Of a stretch of 64,000 nt of DNA, positions 52,125-60,870 are shown in pieces. Both the position numbers and the translations under genes were made by a program. The notes under the pieces are model-generated. The model ran no database searches. It was given only the letters and a program-made list of their open reading frames with translations, and was not told the origin of the DNA. Position 1 is the first letter of the stretch, and each line of letters begins with the position of its first letter. The stretch is taken from contig NZ_VFOL01000001.1 of assembly GCF_006716065.1 (NCBI RefSeq), positions 3,968,001 through 4,032,000 of the forward strand, read 5' to 3'. Origin of the DNA: Salinispora arenicola (GTDB lineage: Bacteria > Actinomycetota > Actinomycetes > Mycobacteriales > Micromonosporaceae).

Positions 52125-52176
52125 CGTCCCAGCCCTGGCACCTGACGTCCCGCCCTGGTACTGACGGCTCGACCCT
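52116..52176. repeat. Short tandem repeat at the desD 3' end
   Basis: Three imperfect copies of a 20-21-bp unit (GGTACCTGACGTCCCAGCCC type) at 52116-52136, 52137-52156 and 52157-52176, with a partial GGCAC after them. The first copy includes the desD stop; TGAC in each unit keeps adding in-frame or near stop codons. Confidence 0.6.
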
Positions 52177-52230
52177 GGCACGGTGCACGATGGGCGAGGA
52201 TGAGGCCGTCACCAACCGGGGAGGTAGAGG

Positions 52231-52785
52231 TTGTTCGCGTCGCCGCTGATCGAAGACGTCGTCCTGCGCCCGCTGGAACCCTGGCGAGCCGAGGAGTTCC
52301 TCGCCCACCAAGAGCGGGCCCGTGAGCATATTCGGCCCTGGGTGGGGCCGTCCTTCATGGCCACCGACCTGGAGTCGGCCCGGGCGGTCCTGCAACGGTA
52401 TGCCGACAGGTGGGCGCAGGACAGCGGCGGCATCTGGGGGATCTGGGACGGCTGGCGGCTTGTCGGCGGGGTGATGTTCGTGTCGTTCGACGCCACGCTC
52501 GGGCAGTGCGAGGTGGGCTGCTGGCTGGAGCCCGACGCTGAGGGACGCGGGCTGGTCAGCCGTGCCGTGACTACGCTGATCGACTGGGCGGTCCTTGAGC
52601 GTGGTGTCGCCCGGGTGGAGTGGCACACCAACGCCCGCAACGAGCGCAGCCTCGCCGTGGCCCGACGGCTGGGCTTCTCCCTCGATGGCCCGCGCAGCTC
52701 AGGGCGGTCGGCCTCGGCCGGCGGCCGGGAGGACGACATGCAGGTCTGGTCGGTGCTGGCCGACGACTGGCGGGCGCGCCGGTAG
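52231..52785 (+). CDS. GNAT acetyltransferase, RimJ/RimL type
   Basis: A 184-residue acetyltransferase. LEDVVLRPL-like opening, GGVMFVSFDATLGQCEVGCW and EGRGLVSRAVTTLIDWAVLE form the acetyl-CoA site, and VEWHTNARNERSLAVARRLG is the typical C-terminal block. RimJ/RimL-type enzymes acetylate N-termini of ribosomal proteins or small amines. The TTG start is supported by GGGGAGG eight bases earlier. It lies 106 bp after desD; there is no iron box of its own, and a link with the siderophore is not shown. Confidence 0.85.
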   Translation: MFASPLIEDVVLRPLEPWRAEEFLAHQERAREHIRPWVGPSFMATDLESARAVLQRYADRWAQDSGGIWGIWDGWRLVGGVMFVSFDATLGQCEVGCWLEPDAEGRGLVSRAVTTLIDWAVLERGVARVEWHTNARNERSLAVARRLGFSLDGPRSSGRSASAGGREDDMQVWSVLADDWRARR

Positions 52786-52832
52786 CGCGACGTCTGGGGA
52801 CATCCGCTGAAGGGGACGTCCAGCGCCGGCCC

Positions 52833-53420
52833 TCACCCGCCGCGCTGACCTTCGTTCGCATGCTGCACAGGGGCCGTGCTTCCGGCGGCCAGCAGGCGAG
52901 GGTCTGCCTCACCGCCCGCCATGGACAGCATTCCGCGGACGACCCGCAGTAACCTGAGTAGGTCCCGCGGCTTCTTCCTGTCCAGTCCGCCGACAACTTG
53001 TTTGAGGATGGACATCTGATCGAAGTAGACGCGTTCGGTGACCAGGTTCTCGTTCTCGTCGAAGATGAAGTACGCGGTCATGCGGGTACGGTGCCGACCG
53101 CCGGTCGGCGGGATCTTCCCGAGCGGACCGAGATGTGTGCCGATCAACCAGAACTCGACGATCACGGCGTCGTGGCTGTGTCGGATCGCAATGATCTCGT
53201 GGTGCTGGTCCGGAAAGGCGATCCGGGTGTCGTGGTAGTAGTCCCGTACCGCGCGGTCGCCGTCGTGCACGGTCATCGAGGCGATCAACTCGTAGTGCGG
53301 GTGGGGGAAGGTGGACAACACGCGATCCCACTCCTGGCGGGCCTCGTCGTCGAAATGGTCGAGGACGAGCCTCTCCCGAGCGCGCAGCACGTCCTCGGGT
53401 GGAAGAGTGCGGGGTGACAT
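52833..53420 (-). CDS. SnoaL/NTF2-like fold protein
   Basis: A 195-residue protein. Residues about 35-150 resemble the SnoaL-like / NTF2-like cone-shaped fold: EWDRVLSTFPHPHYELIAS, then VRDYYHDTRIAFPDQHHEI and RMTAYFIFDENENLVTERVYFD. Histidine/aspartate-rich pocket sequence fits an ester-cyclase-type protein, but binding proteins share the fold. The ATG at 53420 follows GGAG. A single-gene unit; substrate unknown. Confidence 0.78.
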   Translation of the reverse strand: MSPRTLPPEDVLRARERLVLDHFDDEARQEWDRVLSTFPHPHYELIASMTVHDGDRAVRDYYHDTRIAFPDQHHEIIAIRHSHDAVIVEFWLIGTHLGPLGKIPPTGGRHRTRMTAYFIFDENENLVTERVYFDQMSILKQVVGGLDRKKPRDLLRLLRVVRGMLSMAGGEADPRLLAAGSTAPVQHANEGQRGG

Positions 53421-53529
53421 CAGGCTCCTCGGAGTCCGGCGGGTAGGGGGACAGGTGAACCGGTTCCGGACACAGATGACCTTATCGACCTGACTGTATC
53501 GGTGCCACGACGGGCCGGGCCGTGACCGC

Positions 53530-54594
53530 TCACCCCGTCGGGTAAGCGCGCGTCTCCGCCACCCCGACCGCTGCCCACACTGGTTGGCCGGGAACCAGGC
53601 GCAGCGTCGCCGCGGCTGTGGGCGGCACGTCGGCCGCCACCCGGATCGGCCCATCCAACTGCACCCGCAGGTTGTCACCGTGCCGCTGCACCCCGGCGAC
53701 CGTGGCCGGCCAGGTGTTGGGCGGGCTACCGACCGGCCGACCGGGGTGCAGCGCCACCGCCGAGGGCCGGAACGCGACGAAGGCGTCACCATCGAGGCGA
53801 TCGGTGACGGTGAGCAGGAGCCCGTCGCCGACCCGGACCCGGTTGTTCTCAGCTCGACCCCGGTGCAGGTTGAGCCCGACCAGCTGGGCGACGTAGTCGG
53901 TGCGGGGCCGGGCGGTGACCGTGGCCGCGTCGCCCTCCTGGACGACCCGACCGTCCTCCACGATCACCAGGCGGTCGGCCAGCACCAGCGCGTCGAGGGG
54001 GTCGTGCGTGACCAGCACGGTGGCACCGGGGTGGGCGTCGAGATGCCGGTGCAGCTCGGCGCGGGTGTCCAGGCGGGTACGCGCGTCCAGGGCGGCGAGC
54101 GGCTCGTCGAGCAGCAGCACCGCCGGCTGCACCGCGAGCGCCCGGGCCAGTGCCACCCGTTGCGCCTGTCCGCCGGAGAGCTGCCCGGGTCGCCGGTGGG
54201 CGTGTTCGACCAGTCCCACCCGGGCCAGCCAGTCGCCGGCCGTCAGCCGAGCCGTCCGTCGGTCGGCACCGTGCCGGCGTGGGCCGAAGGCCACGTTCTC
54301 GAGCGCGTCCAGGTGTGGGAAAAGCAGATAGTCCTGGAAGACCACGCCGACCGACCGCCGCTCGGCCGGGACGAACGTATGCCGATCCGGCCGGTCCAGG
54401 TCGCTGCCCGCCACCGTGATGTGGCCGGCGGTCAGTCGTTGCAGGCCGGCGAGCGCCCGCAGCGCGGTCGTCTTGCCGGCACCGTTCGGACCGAGCAGCG
54501 CCACCACCTCACCGGCCGCGACCTGCAGAGGAACGTCCAGCCGGAAGTCTCCCCGGTCCACCGCGAGGTGCGCGTCCAGCAGGTATTCGGTCAT
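53530..54594 (-). CDS. modC: Molybdate ABC transporter ATP-binding protein
   Basis: A 354-residue ATPase: Walker A GPNGAGKTT, signature LSGGQAQR, Walker B LLLDEPLAALD and switch His in LVTHDP, followed by a C-terminal TOBE/Mop-like part from about residue 290 that binds molybdate and controls transport. It couples to the ModB gene by a 4-base overlap at its start. Molybdate from this importer could supply the molybdoprotein encoded at 24794. Confidence 0.93.
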   Translation of the reverse strand: MTEYLLDAHLAVDRGDFRLDVPLQVAAGEVVALLGPNGAGKTTALRALAGLQRLTAGHITVAGSDLDRPDRHTFVPAERRSVGVVFQDYLLFPHLDALENVAFGPRRHGADRRTARLTAGDWLARVGLVEHAHRRPGQLSGGQAQRVALARALAVQPAVLLLDEPLAALDARTRLDTRAELHRHLDAHPGATVLVTHDPLDALVLADRLVIVEDGRVVQEGDAATVTARPRTDYVAQLVGLNLHRGRAENNRVRVGDGLLLTVTDRLDGDAFVAFRPSAVALHPGRPVGSPPNTWPATVAGVQRHGDNLRVQLDGPIRVAADVPPTAAATLRLVPGQPVWAAVGVAETRAYPTG

Positions 54595-55439
54595 GGTGTG
54601 CTGACCCACCGATCGCGCAGCCCCGCCAGGATCACGACCGAGACGACGAGCAGGATCAGGCTGAGTACGATCGCGGCCTCGACATCCGTCTCCAGCGCCA
54701 GGTAGACCGCGAGCGGCATGGTCTGGGTCCGGCCGGGGTAGTTGCCGGCGAAGGTGATCGTGGCACCGAACTCGCCCAGCGCGCGGGCCCAGCACAGCAC
54801 CGCCCCGGCGGCCAGGCCCGGCGCAACCAGCGGCACGGTGACGTGCGTGAACGTGGTCCACCGTCCGGCGCCGAGGGTGGCCGCGGCCTCCTCATATCGA
54901 CGGTCGGCGCCGCGCAGCGCGCCTTCCACCGCGATGACCAGGAACGGCATCGCCACGAACGCCTCGGCGAGCACCACGCCGGTCGTGGTGAACGGCAGGG
55001 TGATCCCGAAGAGCCGGTCGAGCCAGTCGCCGATCAACCCCCGTCGACCGAAGACCAGCAGCAGGGCCACGCCGCCCACCACCGGCGGAAGCACCAGTGG
55101 CACGGTGACCAGGGCGCGCACCAGACGCCGACCGGGGAACTCCACCCGGGCGAGCAGCCACGCCAGTGGAACTCCGAGCAGCAGACAGAGCAGGGTCGCC
55201 AGAGTCGCGGTCAGCAGGGACAGCCGTAGCGCGGCGAGGACACCGGGCTCGGTGAGCCGTTGTGGCAGCGTGCTCCACGGAGTGCGGGCCAGCAGACCGG
55301 CCAGCGGTAGGGCCAGGAAGGCCAGGCCGAGCAGTGCCGGCAGCAGCAACGCGACCGGAACGCCACCGGCCCCCCGACGGGCGCCGCGTAGCCGGCGGGC
55401 TCCCTCCGGGCGGCGGGCCGGCCGCGCGATCGGCGTCAC
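54591..55439 (-). CDS. modB: Molybdate ABC transporter permease
   Basis: A 282-residue permease with five to six helices. LALRLSLLTATLATLL-type opening and the EAAATLGAGRWTTFTHVTVP block (the EAA loop contacting the ATPase) are clear, and GEFGATITFAGN is typical of ModB/CysT proteins. The GTG start overlaps the ModA stop by four bases. The N-terminal 25 residues are very basic. Confidence 0.93.
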   Translation of the reverse strand: MTPIARPARRPEGARRLRGARRGAGGVPVALLLPALLGLAFLALPLAGLLARTPWSTLPQRLTEPGVLAALRLSLLTATLATLLCLLLGVPLAWLLARVEFPGRRLVRALVTVPLVLPPVVGGVALLLVFGRRGLIGDWLDRLFGITLPFTTTGVVLAEAFVAMPFLVIAVEGALRGADRRYEEAAATLGAGRWTTFTHVTVPLVAPGLAAGAVLCWARALGEFGATITFAGNYPGRTQTMPLAVYLALETDVEAAIVLSLILLVVSVVILAGLRDRWVSTP

Positions 55440-56182
55440 GGTGTCTGGAACCCGGCCTCGGTGAGCACCGACTGTGATCCGGCTGACCGGACGTGGGCAA
55501 CGAAGGCCCGGGCCGCGGCCGGGTTCGGCGCGTCGGCCAACGCGGCGATCGGGTAGTCGTTGACGGCCCGGGCGGACTCGGGGAACTCCACCGTCGTCAC
55601 GTCCGACGCGGCGGCCCGCGTGTCGGTGCGGTACACGAGGGCGGCGTCCACCTCCCCGAGCCGAACCTTTGCCAGCGCCCCCCGTACGTCCGTTTCCAGA
55701 GTGACCGGGGTCAGCGTGACACCGGCGACGTCGAGGGCCCGCCGGGCCGCCGATCCGCAGGGCACCTGCTCGGCGCAGAGCGCCACCTTCAGCCCGGGGC
55801 GGGTCAGGTCGGCCAGGCTGCGCACGCCCTCGGGATTGCCGGCGGGGACCGCGACGACGAGCTGATTACGGGCGAACACGACCGGCGTGCCGTCGGAGTC
55901 GACGCCGGTCATGTTCTGCGGGGCGGCGGAGGCGAAGACGTCCGCCGGGGCGCCTTCGGTGATCTGGGTGGCGAGGGCGGAACTACCGGCGAAGTTGAAC
56001 ACGACGGTGCTGCCCGGATGGGCGGCCTCGAAGTCGCGCCCGATCCGGTCGAACGACCCGGTCAGCGAGGCGGCGGCGAAGACGGTGACCGTGCCGGTGA
56101 CGCCACTGCCGGGTTCCGCGGCCCCACAGCCGGCCAGGACCAGCGCGACCGCGCCGGCCACGATCGCGGTACGGGCCCTCAC
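55436..56182 (-). CDS. modA: Molybdate-binding lipoprotein
   Basis: A 248-residue periplasmic-type binding protein with lipobox LAGC at about residue 19. VTVFAAASLTGSFDRIG is the ModA hallmark, and FNFAGSSALATQITEGAPADV follows (the oxyanion-contacting Ser). LYRTDT-like segment VYRTDTRAA near 190 and the C-terminal FQ complete the family pattern. GTG start overlaps the regulator stop by four bases. Confidence 0.94.
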   Translation of the reverse strand: MRARTAIVAGAVALVLAGCGAAEPGSGVTGTVTVFAAASLTGSFDRIGRDFEAAHPGSTVVFNFAGSSALATQITEGAPADVFASAAPQNMTGVDSDGTPVVFARNQLVVAVPAGNPEGVRSLADLTRPGLKVALCAEQVPCGSAARRALDVAGVTLTPVTLETDVRGALAKVRLGEVDAALVYRTDTRAAASDVTTVEFPESARAVNDYPIAALADAPNPAAARAFVAHVRSAGSQSVLTEAGFQTP

Positions 56183-56604
56183 GGCACCGGCCTTCCCCGG
56201 GTTCCGACCGGCGGCGTGGCCCGTTCGACCAGCACGGTCGTGGACTTGATCACCGCGATGGCCAGCGAGCCGACCCGCAGGTCCAGTTCGTCGACGGCCT
56301 CCCGACTCATCAGGGAGACGATTCGGAACGGGCCGGCCTGGATGTCGACCTGTGCCATCACGGTGTCCCGGACGACGCCGACGACGATGCCCCGCAGTCG
56401 GTTGCGGGCTGACGAGGCGTCCGACCGCTCGTCCCGTTCGGCTGCCTGTGCGCGGGCGAACGCCGCCAGGTCCACCCCGTCGACGGCCCGGTGCCCGTGC
56501 TCGTCGCGGAGCGCCCGGATCCGTCCCGCGTCGATCCAGCGGCGTACGGTGTCGGAGCTCACCCCGAGTAGCTCGGCGGCCTCCCCGATCCGAAACCTCG
56601 TCAC
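56179..56604 (-). CDS. HTH-Mop molybdate-responsive regulator
   Basis: A 141-residue protein: an excisionase/MerR-like helix-turn-helix at residues 3-46 (IGEAAELLGVSSDTVRRWID) joined to a Mop/TOBE domain at about 68-131 (ARNRLRGIVVGVVRDTVMAQ, then LRVGSLAIAVIKSTTVLVER) that binds molybdate. It lacks the larger ModE HTH but the logic, molybdate-dependent DNA binding, is the same. It heads the modABC operon with 4-base overlaps, so it most likely autoregulates it. Confidence 0.9.
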   Translation of the reverse strand: MTRFRIGEAAELLGVSSDTVRRWIDAGRIRALRDEHGHRAVDGVDLAAFARAQAAERDERSDASSARNRLRGIVVGVVRDTVMAQVDIQAGPFRIVSLMSREAVDELDLRVGSLAIAVIKSTTVLVERATPPVGTRGRPVP

Positions 56605-56681
56605 CCGGTCACCATAGCGTTATGCACTCGAGAGCCGTTGCCCCCTCGACCTCCGCCTTTGCCAGGCGCTGCGGTCGTAAC

Positions 56682-56699
56682 CCCTCGCAGTCGCGAGGG
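56682..56699. promoter_or_regulatory. Hairpin/palindrome in the mod-zur intergenic region
   Basis: CCCTCGC (56682-56688) and GCGAGGG (56693-56699) form a perfect 7-bp stem with the loop AGTC, about 80 bp upstream of the regulator start. The gap 56605-56878 (274 bp) otherwise shows only ATAATGAT (56831-56838), which slightly resembles half of a Fur/Zur box. Confidence 0.35.
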
Positions 56700-56878
56700 T
56701 ATGGATATTCGGTCGAGAGTCGGTGCGGCGACCGGGCGCGGCGTGTCGAAACGGCCCACCGGTGTCGGGATCGGCGGGTCCTGCCCGGCGCCCCGCGGCC
56801 CGCCGTGGGGCCGGCACCGCCCCGACCCGCATAATGATGGGTACGCCGGTGGTGCCCCCGGCGGTCAACACACGCGAG

Positions 56879-57301
56879 ATGGCGGGGAGTACGGTGCCGC
56901 AGGCGATTCCGAACGCAACCCGAAACACCCGGCAGCGTGCCGAGGTGCTCGCGCTGCTCCGGGAGGTCGACGGCTTCCACACGGCGCAGCAGTTACACCG
57001 GATGCTCTGCGACCGGGACGCCCGGGTGGGCCTGACCACCGTCTACCGCACCCTTCAGCTCCTGGTCGACGCCGGCGAGATCGACTCCACCCGGCTGCCC
57101 GGAGGCGAACAACTGTTCCGCCGGTGCAGCCAGAGCCGCCATCACCACCACCTGGTCTGCCGGTCCTGCGGACGGACGGTGGAGGTGGCCGGCCCGGCGG
57201 TCGAGCGGTGGGCGGACCAGGTGGCGGCCGAGCACGGCTTCACCGATGTCGGGCACACCCTGGAGATTTTCGGCGACTGCGCCGACTGCGCCGCGGCCTG
57301 A
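56879..57301 (+). CDS. zur: Fur-family regulator, probably Zur
   Basis: A 140-residue Fur-family repressor. The winged helix is VGLTTVYRTLQLLVDAGEID, and the metal-binding part has SRHHHHLVCRSCGRTVEV and CADC at the C-terminus (structural zinc). The block RHHHHLVCRSCGRTVEVAGP closely follows actinobacterial Zur sequences, so zinc-dependent repression is most likely. ATG at 56879 is used; GTG at 56894 with GGGGAG before it, or ATG at 56834, are alternatives. Confidence 0.85.
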   Translation: MAGSTVPQAIPNATRNTRQRAEVLALLREVDGFHTAQQLHRMLCDRDARVGLTTVYRTLQLLVDAGEIDSTRLPGGEQLFRRCSQSRHHHHLVCRSCGRTVEVAGPAVERWADQVAAEHGFTDVGHTLEIFGDCADCAAA

Positions 57302-57417
57302 GCGCGCCGAGTGCCACCCGACGGGGTGTTTCCCCGCCCTTCGGCCGGGAATTCATACCTGCGGTACCCGGCAACGCGGCGTCCCGTGCGCCGCCCGACG
57401 AACGGACGCCATCGCCC

Positions 57418-58554
57418 ATGACGTACCGTCCGGCCACCGACGGTCCCGATCTGGCCAGCCTCACCCTTGGTGTCGAGGAGGAGTTTCTGCTGCTGGACGC
57501 CGAGACGGGGGAGAGCATGCCGGTTGCCGCTCGGGTGCTCGACGGGTTGTCCGGTGTCGCCCACACGCAGAGCCGGCGGGAGTTTCGGCACAGCATGGTC
57601 GAGATGGTCACGCCGGTCCTGTCCGACCTGGCGGAGCTGCGGCGGCATCTGGTGGCGCTGCGCACCGCCGCCGCTGATGCGGCCGAGGCCGCTGGTGCCC
57701 GCCTTGTCGCGGTGGGCGCGACCCCGGTGAACGAGACGCACCGGACCGTACCGGACGAACCCCGGTACCACGCGATGTCCCGGCGCTTCGGGCCGGTCGC
57801 GCACGACCCGGCCGTCTGCGGCTGCCACGTGCACGTCGGACTGCCGGACCGGGAGCTGGCGGTCCAGGTCTGTAACCACCTGCGCCCGTGGTTGCCGGTC
57901 GTGCAGGCGATCACCGCCAACTCGCCGCTGCACGACGGCCAGGACACCGGGCACGCGAGCTGGCGGGCGATGCAGCTGGAGCGCTGGCCGAGTATCGGCC
58001 CCACCCCGTACTTCGACTCGGCCGCCGACTACGACGCCACCGTGGCGGATCTGATCAAGGCGGGGATCATGCTCGACGCCGGGATGGTCTACTGGTACGT
58101 CCGACCGTCCGCCGCGTATCCCACGGTCGAGATTCGGGTCGGGGACGTCTGTCCCACGGTCGACGACACGGTGCTGGTGGCCGGGCTGGTGCGGGCCCTC
58201 GTCGCGACCGTCGCCGCCGATGTCCACGACGGCGCCCGTGCGCCGCGAATCCGTGGCTGCCTGGTCTCCGCCGCCCACTGGCGAGCCGCCCACGACGGGC
58301 TCGACGGCGACCTCGTCGACCTGCGTACCGGGCGCGCCCGGCCGGCCTGGGACCTGGTGGACGACCTGTTCGCACTCGTCACGCCGGCGCTGGAACGCCA
58401 GGGTGACCGGGCGTACGTGCAGGACCAGCTGGCCCGGGTCCGGGCTGAAGGCACCGGCGCGGTACGGCAGCGCCGGATCCTGGACCGCAGCGCCTGTGAC
58501 GTCCGCGCCGTGCTGGACCACCTGGCCGCACAGACCCGACCCGCCCCGGTGTGA
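57418..58554 (+). CDS. YbdK-type carboxylate-amine ligase (glutamate-cysteine ligase family 2)
   Basis: A 378-residue GCS2-family ligase: LTLGVEEEFLLLDAETGE at the N-terminus is the family signature with the metal-binding glutamates, and AVCGCHVHVGLPDRELAVQV, EIRVGDVCPTVDD and the C-terminal RRILDRSACDVRAVLDHLA follow. YbdK-type members form an amide bond with ATP; some have weak glutamate-cysteine ligase activity, most substrates are unknown. The neighbouring amidotransferase gene is convergent. Confidence 0.9.
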   Translation: MTYRPATDGPDLASLTLGVEEEFLLLDAETGESMPVAARVLDGLSGVAHTQSRREFRHSMVEMVTPVLSDLAELRRHLVALRTAAADAAEAAGARLVAVGATPVNETHRTVPDEPRYHAMSRRFGPVAHDPAVCGCHVHVGLPDRELAVQVCNHLRPWLPVVQAITANSPLHDGQDTGHASWRAMQLERWPSIGPTPYFDSAADYDATVADLIKAGIMLDAGMVYWYVRPSAAYPTVEIRVGDVCPTVDDTVLVAGLVRALVATVAADVHDGARAPRIRGCLVSAAHWRAAHDGLDGDLVDLRTGRARPAWDLVDDLFALVTPALERQGDRAYVQDQLARVRAEGTGAVRQRRILDRSACDVRAVLDHLAAQTRPAPV

Positions 58555-58661
58555 GCGTCCGCCCCGCCCCCGGTGTGCGCGCGGAACGTCGCCGCCTGCC
58601 CAGCGACGGCCGGGCGACGGACACCGAGACCCGACCACCCACACCGGCGCTACATGCCCGC

Positions 58662-60443
58662 CTACCCCTGGTGCGTCTGAAGCCACAGCTCCAGAAGCCC
58701 GAGCTGCCACAGCTTGTTGCTGCCGGCTGCGGCCTGCGCTGCCGTCGGATCGGCGAGCAGTTCCTCGACGTACTCGGGCCGAAACAAACCCCGTTCCCGG
58801 GCGACCGGTGCCCGCAGCGCGTCGAGCACCAGCGTGCGTACCCTGCCCGACACGGTGCGCAGCGCCGGCACCGGGAAGTAGCCCTTTGGTCGGTCGATAA
58901 CCTCGGCCGGCAGCACCTCCCGGGCGACCGCCTTGAGCACCCCTTTGCCGCCCTGCGCCACCTTGTGCTCGGGCGGGCAGGCCGCGGCGAGCGCGACCAG
59001 GTCCTGGTCCAGGAAGGGCGTACGGACCTCCAGCCCCCACGCCATACTCATGCTGTCCACCCGCTTGACCGGGTCGTCGGGGAGCATCCGGTGGGTGTCC
59101 AGGCGCAGGACCGCGTCCAACGCGGTCTCCGCGCCCGGCGCGGCCAACTCGGCGACGAGCAGTTCCCGGCTGGCATCCCGGTCGTTGGCGTACGCCGGGC
59201 CGACAACCCGGGACAGCTCGGCGTGGTCGCGGTCGAAGAACGCCGACGCGAACACCTCCGCCGCACCATGCCGGGGCACCGTCATGAGCGGCTGGTGGTA
59301 GCCGTACCCGGCGAACACCTCGTCGGCGCCCTGCCCCGACTGGGCCACCTTGACATGCTTCGCCACCTGCTCGCTGAGCAGGTGGAAGGCCACCACGTCG
59401 TGGCTGCCCATCGGCTCGGTCATGGCGGCCACCGTCGCCCGTACCGCCGGCAGGAGGTCGTCGTCGGCGAGCCGGATCCGTCGGTGATCGGTGTCGAAGG
59501 CTCGGGCCACCTGGTCGGAGTAGTGGAACTCGTCGCCGGCTTCGTCGCCCTGGCTGTCGAATCCGATGCTGAACGTCCGCAGGTGGTGTTGGCCCGCCTC
59601 GGCGAGCAGGGCCACGATGAGGCTGGAGTCCAGGCCGCCGGAGAGCAGCACCCCGACCGGTACGTCCGCGACCAGCCGCCGGCGCACCGCTGTGCGGAGG
59701 GCGTCGCCGACCGCGAGTTGCCAGTCCCGGGCGTCCCGGCCGACGTGGGCGGGGTCGCGGGCGTACTCCGGCTGCCAGTAGACGTGGTCGCGGCTGCGCC
59801 CGTCCGCTTCGACCACTCGCAGCGTTGCCGGGGGCAGCTTCCGGACCCCACTCAGTACGGTCCGTGGCGCTGGCACGATCGAGTGCCAGGACAGGTAGTG
59901 GTGCAGGGCGACCGGGTCGATGGCGGTGTCCACGTCACCGCCGTGCAGCAGCGCGGGCAGGGTCGAGGCGAAGCGCAGACGCCCGGGGGACTCGGTCAGG
60001 TAGAGCGGCTTGACGCCGAGCCGGTCGCGGGCCAACACCAGTCGCCGGCGGGTCCGGTCGACCAGTCCGATGGCGAACATGCCGACCAGATGGTCGACGA
60101 AGGCCTCTCCCCACTGGGCGTACGCCACCATGATGACCTCGGTGTCACTGGTGGATCGGAAGGTGTGCCCGGCGGCGCGCAGTTCCTCGCGTAACTGGGG
60201 GTAGTTGTATATGCAGCCGTTGAACACCAGCGCCAGCCCGAGGTCCTCGCGCACCATCGGCTGGGCGCCGGCGGTGGAGAGGTCGATGATGGTGAGCCGA
60301 CGGTGTCCGAGTGCCACCCAGCTGTCCGTCCAGTGGCCCGTGCCGTCGGGCCCGCGGGTGCGCATCGCGTCGCTCATCCGGATCACCGCGTCGGTGTCCG
60401 GCGTCGACCCGTCGAAGCGCGCCTCTCCGCTGATCCCGCACAC
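58662..60443 (-). CDS. Asparagine-synthase-family glutamine amidotransferase
   Basis: A 593-residue two-domain enzyme: the N-terminal class II glutaminase begins VCGISGEARFDG (the Cys next to the start becomes the nucleophile), with RGPDGTGHW and FNGCIYNYPQL; the C-terminal synthetase has the PP-loop SGGLDSS and SGQGADEVFAGYGYH. Sequence style is close to the amidotransferase of N-acetylglutaminylglutamine amide synthesis (AsnO-like), a compatible solute, but the usual ngg partner is absent here. GTG at 60443 is used because GGGGAG stands before it. Confidence 0.88.
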   Translation of the reverse strand: MCGISGEARFDGSTPDTDAVIRMSDAMRTRGPDGTGHWTDSWVALGHRRLTIIDLSTAGAQPMVREDLGLALVFNGCIYNYPQLREELRAAGHTFRSTSDTEVIMVAYAQWGEAFVDHLVGMFAIGLVDRTRRRLVLARDRLGVKPLYLTESPGRLRFASTLPALLHGGDVDTAIDPVALHHYLSWHSIVPAPRTVLSGVRKLPPATLRVVEADGRSRDHVYWQPEYARDPAHVGRDARDWQLAVGDALRTAVRRRLVADVPVGVLLSGGLDSSLIVALLAEAGQHHLRTFSIGFDSQGDEAGDEFHYSDQVARAFDTDHRRIRLADDDLLPAVRATVAAMTEPMGSHDVVAFHLLSEQVAKHVKVAQSGQGADEVFAGYGYHQPLMTVPRHGAAEVFASAFFDRDHAELSRVVGPAYANDRDASRELLVAELAAPGAETALDAVLRLDTHRMLPDDPVKRVDSMSMAWGLEVRTPFLDQDLVALAAACPPEHKVAQGGKGVLKAVAREVLPAEVIDRPKGYFPVPALRTVSGRVRTLVLDALRAPVARERGLFRPEYVEELLADPTAAQAAAGSNKLWQLGLLELWLQTHQG

Positions 60444-60696
60444 GGTCAGTGCTCCCCAGGCCGCTGCCCGGTGGTTCTGGTTCGGGTGGGCTGGTGGCCG
60501 CGCATCGGTTCCATCGCCACCATCCCCGTCACACCGCCGTCCGGCCACCGGGCGTAGGCCGGTCCCCGTCCGACGGACGGGTTCGCCGAGTACCCGTGGT
60601 CGGGCTGTGCAAACCCGGCCGTACGCGTCGTCCGACGGGTGTACGGTCAGCGTCGCTGATGGCGGCCGGAGCCCGTGGCAACTGGGTGCGACGTCG
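60444..60696. other. Gene-free stretch upstream of the amidotransferase
   Basis: Part of the 427-bp gap between two minus-strand genes. No convincing frame was found; the 60444-60600 part must contain the amidotransferase promoter, but no clear -35/-10 pair was recognised. Confidence 0.5.
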
Positions 60697-60727
60697 GTGT
60701 CGGACCGGACTCGATCCGGTCCGACAC
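60697..60727 (-). terminator. Strong hairpin downstream of the amidase-like gene
   Basis: GTGTCGGACCGGA (60697-60709) and TCCGGTCCGACAC (60715-60727) form a 13-bp perfect stem with the loop CTCGA. It lies about 145 bp after the stop of the minus-strand gene at 60871, as its likely terminator, and would also shield the amidotransferase promoter from read-through. Confidence 0.6.
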
Positions 60728-60870
60728 TGATACCGCGCGGCGCGAGACGTTGCGGACGTGGTCTGCGCGCGGAGCGCCAGACCGGGGCTGCTGCGTCTGC
60801 TGACGTCGTCGTCACGCCCGTAGGTGCGGCAGCAACCGTGAGGCACCGTTCGGTCACCCGGCTAGTTGAT

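Noticed and set aside
52116..52181. CRISPR-like repeat array
   Set aside because: The 20-21-bp units are directly adjacent without spacers and diverge from one another; this is a small tandem repeat.
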